From assembly GCA_006546595.1 (NCBI GenBank), contig VIAD01000029.1:1-15931 (forward strand): a stretch of 15,931 nucleotides of DNA. The letters are read 5' to 3'. Positions 5,844 through 12,166 of this stretch are shown here, piece after piece. Each line of letters begins with the position of its first letter. Positions within the stretch are counted from its first letter, which is position 1. The DNA is from Moraxellaceae bacterium AER2_44_116 (GTDB taxonomy: Bacteria > Pseudomonadota > Gammaproteobacteria > Pseudomonadales > Moraxellaceae). The notes under the pieces are model-generated. The model worked only from the letters and a program-made list of their open reading frames with translations, had not been told where the DNA came from and searched no databases. The translations under genes were made by a program, and so were the position numbers.

Positions 5844-6782
5844 ATGAATCAGGAAGTCAAAGACAGAATTTTCGCTGCTGCGGATCGCCTCTTTTCTGAG
5901 TCAGCCAGCAATGAATTTCCGACGGTAGAGCAGGTGCGTCAGGCATCCCGTGCCAGCATGAATTATGTAGTTGAGGCATTGAAAGAATGGCGACAGAAGC
6001 AACGTACCGTTGTTAGGTCGGTGATGGAGCCATTACCTGAGTCGCTGCATTTAGCGGTATTTGAGCTAGGGCAAAATGTCTGGAAGATTGCTCAAGGTAA
6101 AGCCAATGAAGCCTTGGAAGTGGCACGGGCGGCATTTGAGGCTGAAAAATCAGATTTGACGAAACTATCTACTGAGCAATCGAATGCGTTTGAATTGTTG
6201 TCACAAGAAATGGATCAGGCTCGGACTGAAGCCGAAAAGTTGACTCAAGAGCTTCTTGAAACAAAGCAGACGATCCAGACACAAGCTCAGCAACTCGTGC
6301 AGCAACAAGAGCGTCTTGGGCTGGCAGAGGCGCGAACTCAGGAAATAGAGAAGCGGGCGGATGGTTTACAGGCAGAATTAGAGCGGGTACACACAGAGGC
6401 ACGCGCCGAACAACAAAAAGCTGCTGGTGAAATGACTAGACTGAATACGCTCTTGGAGATAGCAAATCAGGAAGCAATAGCTGTCAAAGTTGTATTGCAA
6501 CAGGCACAAGAGCAAGCCGCTGTACAAAAAGCAGAAAAAGAGTCCTACATTAGCGTAACTGAATCCGAGCGTGAACGAGAGCGTGTTAATGCGCGAGAAG
6601 CCGAGCAGCGTCTGGGTGTTGAACTCGGTAATGTGCGGACTGAAGCAGCTAAATCTTCCAGCGAGGCTGCACAGTGCCAAGGCGAGTTGAAAGGTTTGCG
6701 TCAACAAGTGCAAGAGCAAATGGCTTTAATTAAAGCGATGAGTGTAAATACGGGAGCGACCTCGAAGGACGGAGGCGTTTAA
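5844..6782 (+). CDS. kfrA: KfrA-like DNA-binding coiled-coil protein, 312 aa
   Basis: Residues 1-60 (MNQEVKDRIFAAADRLFSESASNEFPTVEQVRQAS..NYVVEALKEWR) match the N-terminal DNA-binding domain of KfrA plasmid proteins, a helix-turn-helix with the typical P-T-x-x-x-V-R pattern. From about residue 100 to the end lies a long alpha-helical coiled coil rich in Glu, Gln and Ala, as in KfrA, which lets the protein oligomerise along DNA. KfrA of broad-host-range plasmids autorepresses and supports stable maintenance. A GTG start at 5835 would add three residues. The ATG at 5844 is preferred as the first ATG, though the ribosome binding site is weak. Presence of kfrA argues for a plasmid or integrative-element origin. 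It is a candidate binder of the inverted repeats at 5791-5829 and perhaps of the 18-bp palindromes. Confidence 0.85.
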   Translation: MNQEVKDRIFAAADRLFSESASNEFPTVEQVRQASRASMNYVVEALKEWRQKQRTVVRSVMEPLPESLHLAVFELGQNVWKIAQGKANEALEVARAAFEAEKSDLTKLSTEQSNAFELLSQEMDQARTEAEKLTQELLETKQTIQTQAQQLVQQQERLGLAEARTQEIEKRADGLQAELERVHTEARAEQQKAAGEMTRLNTLLEIANQEAIAVKVVLQQAQEQAAVQKAEKESYISVTESERERERVNAREAEQRLGVELGNVRTEAAKSSSEAAQCQGELKGLRQQVQEQMALIKAMSVNTGATSKDGGV

Positions 6783-6785
6783 ATG

Positions 6786-6829
6786 TAGATACAAGATTCG
6801 AGGAAATATTGGCTCTTGGTTTGTATCTA
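6786..6829. repeat. inverted repeat after kfrA
   Basis: TAGATACAA (6786-6794) and TTGTATCTA (6821-6829) form a perfect 9-bp inverted repeat with a 26-base spacer. It starts three bases past the kfrA stop. It is followed by AAAAAA rather than a T run, so it is not a clear rightward intrinsic terminator. It may stabilise the mRNA end or be a binding site. Confidence 0.35.
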
Positions 6830-6856
6830 GCTAAAAAAGATGAAAAGTATCAGTTT

Positions 6857-6874
6857 AATTTAGCATGCTAAATT
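6857..6874. repeat. 18-bp palindrome, copy 4
   Basis: AATTTAGCATGCTAAATT with T/A flanks (20 bp, 6856-6875). It lies about 70 bp upstream of the WGR gene. Its right side shares CTGCGAGTTAT with copy 2. Confidence 0.8.
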
Positions 6875-6945
6875 ACTTGCTGCCTGCGAGTTATTGTTGA
6901 TGTCGGCTATACCCTCTAAAGGACTAACATAGCGAGATATGAAAA

Positions 6946-7236
6946 ATGATTTCAGCTTGGACAAAAATAGAGCCTCATAAAAACTGTTATCGTTATTATG
7001 CGATTTGGTTTGAAGCCGACTTTTTTGACCCTTTTCGGGTGTGTTGTGAATGGGGGCGGGTGGGTGCCAAAAAACATCAACGTCGAGTGTTAGTTTTTCA
7101 GTCGTGGGAAGAGGCGCATCAGTATTTCAAAGAAATGGAAGAGTTGCGTTTGAAGAGGGGTTATCGGACGGCAATCTATGAAAATAGCTCAGGCGAAAAA
7201 TCGAGTCATCATATTCCAATACAACATTATTCATAA
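6946..7236 (+). CDS. WGR-domain protein, 96 aa
   Basis: Contains a WGR domain over roughly residues 5-80: YYAIWFEADFFDPFRVCCEWGRVGAKKHQRRVLVF with the signature W36-G37-R38-V-G, then SWEEAHQYFKEMEELRLKRGY. WGR domains occur in PARPs, in MolR-type regulators and in small bacterial proteins on mobile elements. They are thought to bind nucleic acid, from the PARP1 case. This protein is essentially the domain alone, with a short hydrophilic tail. It has no hairpin leader; instead palindrome copy 4 lies upstream. The ribosome binding site is weak (GCGAG about 10 bases upstream). The downstream leader-controlled gene pair begins 11 bp after its stop. Confidence 0.8.
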   Translation: MISAWTKIEPHKNCYRYYAIWFEADFFDPFRVCCEWGRVGAKKHQRRVLVFQSWEEAHQYFKEMEELRLKRGYRTAIYENSSGEKSSHHIPIQHYS

Positions 7237-7246
7237 CGATTGAGCG

Positions 7247-7287
7247 CAGGTCTCAGAGGGCAATTTCAACCTCTAGGAGATCGTTTT
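7247..7287 (+). promoter_or_regulatory. conserved hairpin leader, copy 3
   Basis: The outer stem GGTCTC (7249-7254) pairs with GAGATC (7277-7282), with one G-T wobble. The inner stem AGAGG (7255-7259) pairs with CCTCT (7270-7274), closing the loop GCAATTTCAA. SD AGGAG (7275-7279) is enclosed. The inner stem differs from copies 1 and 2 by compensated changes. Confidence 0.75.
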
Positions 7288-7584
7288 ATGTCGTTAGCTT
7301 ATCAGCAATTAGTGCCACTGACGCTTGATGCTTGTTTTCATATCAGCATTCACTCAGCAAAAAAATTATGGGCTTATTTTGAATGCCTGGCTCATGCACA
7401 ACATCTATTTATCCAGCAAGTCAGCAGTGGCCGCTATGTCACTTTAATCGACCATCAAAACAGTAACAACCAGCAATATCTTGTCGTGCAGATTAGAGGC
7501 GCAGGCGTGTTTTGGTCTTTCCATTCAGATAAAAACGGTGAATGGAGTATTGTTGAAGGTTACTCGACGGGAGAAGAGAGATGA
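7288..7584 (+). CDS. hypothetical protein coupled to a methyltransferase, 98 aa
   Basis: I do not recognise this family. The protein (MSLAYQQLVPLTLDACFHISIHSAKKLWAYFECLAH...) appears small, globular and beta-rich in its C-terminal half (YVTLIDHQN..QYLVVQIRGAGVFWSFHSDKNGEWSIVEGYS). An in-frame ATG-like start farther up (7240) would read through the conserved leader, so the ATG at 7288 after GGAGATCGTTTT is chosen. Its TGA stop overlaps the ATG of the methyltransferase (ATGA at 7581-7584), which implies translational coupling. The leader would therefore control both proteins. A function tied to the methyltransferase, such as a partner or regulator, is inference from coupling only. Confidence 0.65.
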   Translation: MSLAYQQLVPLTLDACFHISIHSAKKLWAYFECLAHAQHLFIQQVSSGRYVTLIDHQNSNNQQYLVVQIRGAGVFWSFHSDKNGEWSIVEGYSTGEER

Positions 7585-8462
7585 GCATCCTATCTTTTCC
7601 CAAGCGTGGTAAATGGGGCAAATCGTCATGGCGAGGCAACTGTTCGGGTTATATTTATCAGGAGATATTTTCTTGGACACGGCCGCAGTTATTTGTTGAT
7701 CCGATGTGTGGTTCTGGCACAAGCATTGAGGTTGCTCATGAGCTAGGTATTGAGGCGGTTGGCTTAGACCTACATTCGGGCTTCAACATTCTTCGCGACA
7801 GCATTCTAGATAACGTCGGTAGGCAAGCTGATTTAGTGCTTAGTCATCCTCCTTATGGCGGCATGATTATTTACAGTGGCGAGGTCTGGGGTGAGGCTCA
7901 TGCTGATGACCTTTCGCGTTGTGAGTCAGACGACGACTTTCACCAAAAGTTGCAATTGGCGTTACTCAACCAGCGAGAAGCCACTAAATCAGGTGGTGTC
8001 TATGGCACTATCCTTGGTGATTGGCGTAGAGCTGGCACATACACTTCATACATGGCCGAAGCCATTGCACGAATGCCCAAGGATGAGTTGATGGCCGTAG
8101 TCATTAAAGCGCAGCATAATGTTACCAGCGGCAATACGGTTTATCGCCAAAAGCTGCCTTTGATTCAGCATGAATACATTGTGTTATGGAAAAAGCCAAA
8201 ACTGCTTCAAGTGAATGTTTTATCCGTATTAGCTAAGCAACAGCATAAACGCCTGACACAAACTTGGCTCGTTGTTGTCCGTTTGGCATTAATGTCACTC
8301 GGTGGTAAGAGTACACTAGGGAAGCTTTATGCCAAGGTAGCCGAAGCCGCCCCTAGTCGGCTTGAGCAGAATGAAAACTGGCAGGCCAAAGTAAGACAAG
8401 TCTTGCAGATGCACACCGCTGATTTTTATGCCATTGAACGAGGTATTTGGGCAATCGCCTAA
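7581..8462 (+). CDS. orphan DNA methyltransferase (N4/N6 amino-methylase type), 293 aa
   Basis: Rossmann-type SAM methyltransferase. Motif I is FVDPMCGSGTS (38-48), followed by the acidic ribose-binding loop GLDLHSG (61-67). The catalytic-motif IV equivalent is LVLSHPPYGGM (86-96). The His in place of the usual Asp/Asn/Ser before PPY is notable, although HPPY variants are, from memory, present in some mobile-element methylases. Later segments (TKSGGVYGTILGDWR, HEYIVLWKKPK) match motifs V-VIII of PF01555-like enzymes. The target sequence is unknown. No restriction endonuclease is next to it, so self-protection or host-restriction evasion of the element is the likely role. A terminator follows at 8479. 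Confidence 0.8.
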   Translation: MSILSFPKRGKWGKSSWRGNCSGYIYQEIFSWTRPQLFVDPMCGSGTSIEVAHELGIEAVGLDLHSGFNILRDSILDNVGRQADLVLSHPPYGGMIIYSGEVWGEAHADDLSRCESDDDFHQKLQLALLNQREATKSGGVYGTILGDWRRAGTYTSYMAEAIARMPKDELMAVVIKAQHNVTSGNTVYRQKLPLIQHEYIVLWKKPKLLQVNVLSVLAKQQHKRLTQTWLVVVRLALMSLGGKSTLGKLYAKVAEAAPSRLEQNENWQAKVRQVLQMHTADFYAIERGIWAIA

Positions 8463-8478
8463 ATGGTATAGTTAACCC

Positions 8479-8507
8479 AAAAGGTCTGGCTTGATGCTAG
8501 ACCTTTT
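8479..8507 (+). terminator. intrinsic terminator of the methyltransferase gene
   Basis: AAAAGGTCTGGC, loop TTGAT, then GCTAGACCTTTTTT. Its sequence is nearly the same as the terminator at 3537 after the other methyltransferase-like gene. It also faces the end of the leftward gene at 8510. Confidence 0.85.
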
Positions 8508-8509
8508 TT

Positions 8510-8812
8510 CTATGGCGTTGTGTCATTGAAGATCTGACGTTTTACATTAAGGAGTAGGCGAAATACCGCGATAGCAACAACGACACCGACCATTAATGGG
8601 AAATAAAATCCCACACGGAAGATGAAAAGCAGAAACCAAACGATAGCCCCCACAAAGGCCGAGCCAACCATCATCACAAAGAATAAATGAGCTTCAACTG
8701 CCATACTAATCGTCGATTGAATACTGTTGGCCAACCACTCAGATAGAGAAAATGGCTTTTTTCTAGGGTGGGGTGTTAGATATGTTTGCTGTTCTTGTTT
8801 TTGTGTCGTCAT
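8510..8812 (-). CDS. small two-helix membrane protein, 100 aa
   Basis: Residues 1-35 are hydrophilic and basic (MTTQKQEQQTYLTPHPRKKPFSLSEWLANSIQST). Two hydrophobic segments follow, about 38-63 (AVEAHLFFVMMVGSAFVGAIVWFLLF) and 67-88 (VGFYFPLMVGVVVAIAVFRLLL), and the tail is short and basic. An integral inner-membrane protein is therefore likely. I do not recognise the family. It lies 40 bp downstream of the Fic gene on the same strand and probably shares its transcript; AAAGGA sits about 12 bases before the ATG. It has neither leader nor palindrome, so it seems outside the leader regulon. It could be a Fic partner or an unrelated element protein. Confidence 0.6.
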   Translation of the reverse strand: MTTQKQEQQTYLTPHPRKKPFSLSEWLANSIQSTISMAVEAHLFFVMMVGSAFVGAIVWFLLFIFRVGFYFPLMVGVVVAIAVFRLLLNVKRQIFNDTTP

Positions 8813-8852
8813 AAAATGACAGCGTCCTTTATCAACAATAACTCACCCATCA

Positions 8853-10349
8853 TCATGACCTATCCTGCATTTCTTGGAAGGCTTCCTGAAAAACACTTTG
8901 AATATCCGCTAGCTCAGTGTCAGTGAGTTCGGCAAAGTCGCCACGCTTGCGGTTAGCGAGTACGCCACGATTCTGATAAAGATAACGTAATAGCAAATCC
9001 AACCGCCGATCTGGCATATCAACGATATCGCGAATTTGTTCACGGGCTAGGTCAAAACATTGGATTAACTGTAATTCCTTGGCAAAGTCTTGCTGAATCG
9101 TTTGTTTGATCGTCGCCGCCAGATAAATAGCGACCGCTGTCATATCAGGAAAGCGATAGTAGTCCGCCAGTTCAGTGCCGTTTAAAAAGGATAGAGCACC
9201 ATTTTCGTCTACCTCAAAACGAGCTAAGCCTTTGACCAATGGCCATGAAAAGCTTTCCAATGCCCGATCATAATCATGCAGGTTTTTACTCATGGTTGCC
9301 GACACGGGTAGCAGTAATCCTTTAGGCACAAGGTGACGGCGATGTAATAAGTCGTGAATCAAAAAACGGTGCAAGCGGCCATTGCCATCTTCAAAAGGAT
9401 GGATAAAAACAAACGCAAAAGAAACCAGAGCTGCTTGAATGACAGGGTGTAGAGATATGGACTCTATCGCCATGTGTCGTAAGCCCGTCATCAAATGCGA
9501 CACCTGTGCAGGGGGGGGGCAGATATAATGAACTTTTTCTCGATAATGCTGGGTTTCACCAACATAATTTTGACTCACCCGAAATCCTGTTTCGGCGTAA
9601 CGAGGATCAACAATCAGATGTTGACGTTCAACCAGTCCTTCTTCACTCAACAACTCATCCAAGCTACCACTGCCGCCTGAGTGTAGTAGCCCAAGAAAAC
9701 GTGTCATTCGTGCCAGCTTGGGCATTTCTTCGCGTTCTATGCGATAGGTCGATTTGGTTTCTTGTAAGTAGAGATAATCCGCCGCACGCTCCAGTAAACT
9801 TAAAGGTAAGTCAGCGACCATCGCACTGACAGCATGCTGCAATGATGTGTCATTGGCACTGGGAATACCTTGTTTTTGGCGCACCATCGGACAAAAATCA
9901 GCAGAACCAAGCAGGTTGTTACGCACTCGCCAACGTGTGCTATTTTTGCCAGCCAGCGTGACATACTCGCTTTCTTCCAATGCAGGCACATAGTTGCCGC
10001 CCACTTCAATTGTTGGGTCTAGCGTTTCACCTGTGCAAAACTCATAATAGAAGCCGATGAGTCGCGTATATTTGCCACTGGGTGTTTGGCGCAATGCTGC
10101 TTCAATGGGAGCAGCACCGAGAGCACGGAAAGTGGCAGACAATACGGGGAGATTAACCCCTTCGTATTTCAGCGCGAACTCTAAGTGCGCGATGGGGTCT
10201 GCTTTGGGGATGTATTGGCTGGTGAAGGTACGAATAGTCAAGCCGTTTTCTTCATGCACGGCCATACGGCTGCCCAACTGAGAGGACACAGGCAAAGGGT
10301 AGTCCCGTAGCTGAAAGTGTTCCTTGAGCCAGCAATAGCCAATATTCAT
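8853..10349 (-). CDS. Fic/Fido-domain protein (putative AMP-transferase), 498 aa
   Basis: The Fic active site HPFEDGNGRLHR spans 317-328; H317 is the catalytic His and the Gly-Asn-Gly loop binds nucleotide. Fic proteins typically transfer AMP to Ser/Thr/Tyr of target proteins. Residues 200-206 (STYRIER) sit where class II Fic proteins have the autoinhibitory (S/T)xxxE(G/N) helix; here T201xxxE205 is followed by Arg rather than Gly/Asn. The N-terminal ~190 residues and the C-terminal ~150 (possibly a winged-helix region) are unidentified. A run of nine C encodes P278-P280, just upstream of the active site, and could cause frameshifting. The start lacks a ribosome binding site (TTTTATATAG-ATG). 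It is divergent from hipBA and upstream of the small membrane gene. A toxin-like or signalling role is inferred. Confidence 0.85.
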   Translation of the reverse strand: MNIGYCWLKEHFQLRDYPLPVSSQLGSRMAVHEENGLTIRTFTSQYIPKADPIAHLEFALKYEGVNLPVLSATFRALGAAPIEAALRQTPSGKYTRLIGFYYEFCTGETLDPTIEVGGNYVPALEESEYVTLAGKNSTRWRVRNNLLGSADFCPMVRQKQGIPSANDTSLQHAVSAMVADLPLSLLERAADYLYLQETKSTYRIEREEMPKLARMTRFLGLLHSGGSGSLDELLSEEGLVERQHLIVDPRYAETGFRVSQNYVGETQHYREKVHYICPPPAQVSHLMTGLRHMAIESISLHPVIQAALVSFAFVFIHPFEDGNGRLHRFLIHDLLHRRHLVPKGLLLPVSATMSKNLHDYDRALESFSWPLVKGLARFEVDENGALSFLNGTELADYYRFPDMTAVAIYLAATIKQTIQQDFAKELQLIQCFDLAREQIRDIVDMPDRRLDLLLRYLYQNRGVLANRKRGDFAELTDTELADIQSVFQEAFQEMQDRS

Positions 10350-10613
10350 CTATATAAAACCGATATTGTCCCGAAAAACAGATAATACCATCAATAAAAT
10401 AAATAAAATTATGGTTTTTTGCAAATAAACTAATAAAATCTCGCCCATTCATAACGGTAAGTAACGGTACTAAGAACTGCTCTTTGCTGTGAAGCATTTC
10501 CGCGATAGAAACGGTCAATAAATGGTAGAGTCTCTCAAATTACGGAATTGAATACTTGCTTAATTTGAATAATATATTACTCTTTAAGTGTATTAATGAT
10601 TAATATATAACTT
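10350..10613. promoter_or_regulatory. divergent fic / hipBA control region
   Basis: A 264-bp AT-rich gap. Near hipB, AATACTTGCTTAA (10551-10563) and TTAAGTGTATT (10584-10594) form an imperfect inverted repeat around TATATT (10573-10578). This is a reasonable place for HipB autorepression. Promoter hexamers could not be assigned firmly on either side. Confidence 0.35.
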
Positions 10614-10955
10614 ATGAAATCACCAGCCACTGACTTTCTCTCACCAGATGCTTTAGACACGCTACGGCAGCTTGGCCAAAATATTACTGAAGCTCGTCGC
10701 CGACGCTCAAAGCGTCAAGCGGATGTCGCAACACAAGCGATGTTGTCATTAAGCACTTATCGCAAAGTTGAAGAGGGCGACCCAACAGTAATGATAGGTA
10801 ACTATGTTTCGGTACTTGCCGTCCTTGGACTGTTGGATGGTTTGTCAAAAACGGCCTCTTTTGACTATGAGCAATCTCCTTGGAATAGAATGTCTGTTAA
10901 GCCAAGCCGAGTACGGTTGACTAAAATTGATCAGGTGTCTGACAATGATTTCTAG
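10614..10955 (+). CDS. hipB: HipB-like antitoxin/repressor, 113 aa
   Basis: Small XRE-type helix-turn-helix protein. LRQLGQNITEARRRRSKRQADVATQAMLSLSTYRKVEEGDP (residues 17-57) gives the expected five-helix pattern, with recognition-helix residues around LSLSTYRKVE. HipB antitoxins bind their own operator and neutralise HipA. The gene overlaps hipA by 11 bp, as in many toxin-antitoxin pairs. No Shine-Dalgarno precedes the ATG, so translation may be leaderless or weak, or start elsewhere. The basic run ARRRRSKRQ just before the HTH is notable. Identification rests on the HTH together with the adjacent toxin. Confidence 0.8.
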   Translation: MKSPATDFLSPDALDTLRQLGQNITEARRRRSKRQADVATQAMLSLSTYRKVEEGDPTVMIGNYVSVLAVLGLLDGLSKTASFDYEQSPWNRMSVKPSRVRLTKIDQVSDNDF

Positions 10956-12153
10956 TTGCTACGTGTTCGTCGTCGATGAGTATGAACCACGCATTTGCGG
11001 TAAATATACGATTCAAGATGGCGTAGGGTATTTTGTCTACGGCCAAAGCTGGCTGTCACGAAAAGATGCTTATCCCTTAGATCCGATCAATTATCCCCTG
11101 ATAGACACAACATTCCAGTCGCCTGCACAACACGGCATTATTGGCGTGCTTTCAGATTCAGCTCCTGATAGTTGGGGGAGGCTAGTCCAAGTAGCTTATC
11201 ATCAACAACAGCCCGCAAATGAAGTGGAATGGCTACTGGTCGGTAGTGGTCGAGGTGCAGGATGCCTGGCTTTTTCATCATCTCGCAATAAGATAAAACC
11301 ATTCGGTACACCACCTGACTTCAGCGAAGTCGCTACTTTTATTCAGATTGCAGATACCATTGAAGCAGGCATACCGCTTGATCTGAGCAATCATCCAGAA
11401 GAGTGGGCGCGGTTGCTGGAGTACGGATCCAGTATGGGGGGAGCTAAACCCAAAATAGTGGTGTCCCATGAAGGAAAAGAGTGGATTGCCAAGTTAAATA
11501 GAAAAACTGACACCATAGATGTCGTCAAAATAGAGTTTGCGACGCGTCAGTTAGCGGTTAGCGTTGGCATTACCCCACCTGCTATGCAGCTCCATGACAT
11601 CAATGGCCATTCTGTACTGTTGATAGAACGCTTTGATCGTGATGCGCTAGGGCGGCGACATTACATCAGTGTACACAGTCTGCTAAATGCAGGCCGTATC
11701 CGTGAAGATCATAGCAAAACAACCTATAGTTATGGGCAAGTGGCTGATTTAAGCAGAAGAATGTGTGCAGATCCGCGCCAGATAGCACCAGAAATATACC
11801 GCCGAATGGTATTTAATGCTCTTATTGGTAACACGGATGACCATGCACGGAACCACGGGTTTCTAAAAAACAGAGAGAATAATGATTATCTGTTAGCTCC
11901 CACTTTTGATATCTCTCCACAACCACACTCTAGCCATGTGCATTCATTAGGCTTAGGAGACGAGGGGCGTATAGCGAAACACGCCAATCTAATTTCTCAA
12001 GCCAAGCGTTTTTTACTGACCAAAGAACAGGCCATTGCCGAGATTGACAGGCAGATTATATTGTTGGCCAACTGGCGCGCTGTTTACGCGCAACACAACG
12101 TCAGAGAGCTTGATATTAGGATGCTGGAGCAGTCTTTTTTGCTGGTTGAATAA
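10945..12153 (+). CDS. hipA: HipA-like serine/threonine kinase toxin, 402 aa
   Basis: HipA-fold kinase. The N-terminal domain (residues ~1-110, with GVLSDSAPDSWGR and LLVGSGRGAGCLAF) is followed by the glycine-rich loop GSSMGGAKPK (161-170). The catalytic segment GNTDDHARN (295-303) contains the presumed catalytic Asp, and the metal-binding D322 lies in APTFDISPQ. HipA kinases phosphorylate host targets (glutamyl-tRNA synthetase in E. coli) and cause growth arrest. I chose the ATG at 10945, eight bases after an AGGTG and inside the end of hipB, over a TTG at 10927. Length is slightly below the E. coli protein. The true target is unknown. The gene ends 13 bp from the convergent sensor kinase. 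Confidence 0.85.
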   Translation: MISSCYVFVVDEYEPRICGKYTIQDGVGYFVYGQSWLSRKDAYPLDPINYPLIDTTFQSPAQHGIIGVLSDSAPDSWGRLVQVAYHQQQPANEVEWLLVGSGRGAGCLAFSSSRNKIKPFGTPPDFSEVATFIQIADTIEAGIPLDLSNHPEEWARLLEYGSSMGGAKPKIVVSHEGKEWIAKLNRKTDTIDVVKIEFATRQLAVSVGITPPAMQLHDINGHSVLLIERFDRDALGRRHYISVHSLLNAGRIREDHSKTTYSYGQVADLSRRMCADPRQIAPEIYRRMVFNALIGNTDDHARNHGFLKNRENNDYLLAPTFDISPQPHSSHVHSLGLGDEGRIAKHANLISQAKRFLLTKEQAIAEIDRQIILLANWRAVYAQHNVRELDIRMLEQSFLLVE

Positions 12154-12166
12154 GTTGATAAAAACC

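Noticed and set aside
6378..6719. 113-codon antisense frame in kfrA
   Set aside because: It is created by the biased codon content of the coiled-coil region; no start signals.
744..7287. CRISPR array or integron attC array as the source of the repeated leaders
   Set aside because: The copies are kilobases apart, in both orientations, always next to start codons, and vary in compensated stem positions. There are no regularly sized spacers and no GTTRRRY-type attC ends at 3635-3679 either.
10252..10518. 88-codon leftward frame overlapping the start of the Fic gene
   Set aside because: Overlaps the Fic N-terminus in another frame and has no Shine-Dalgarno or recognisable domain. It was considered as a leader peptide for fic but nothing supports that.
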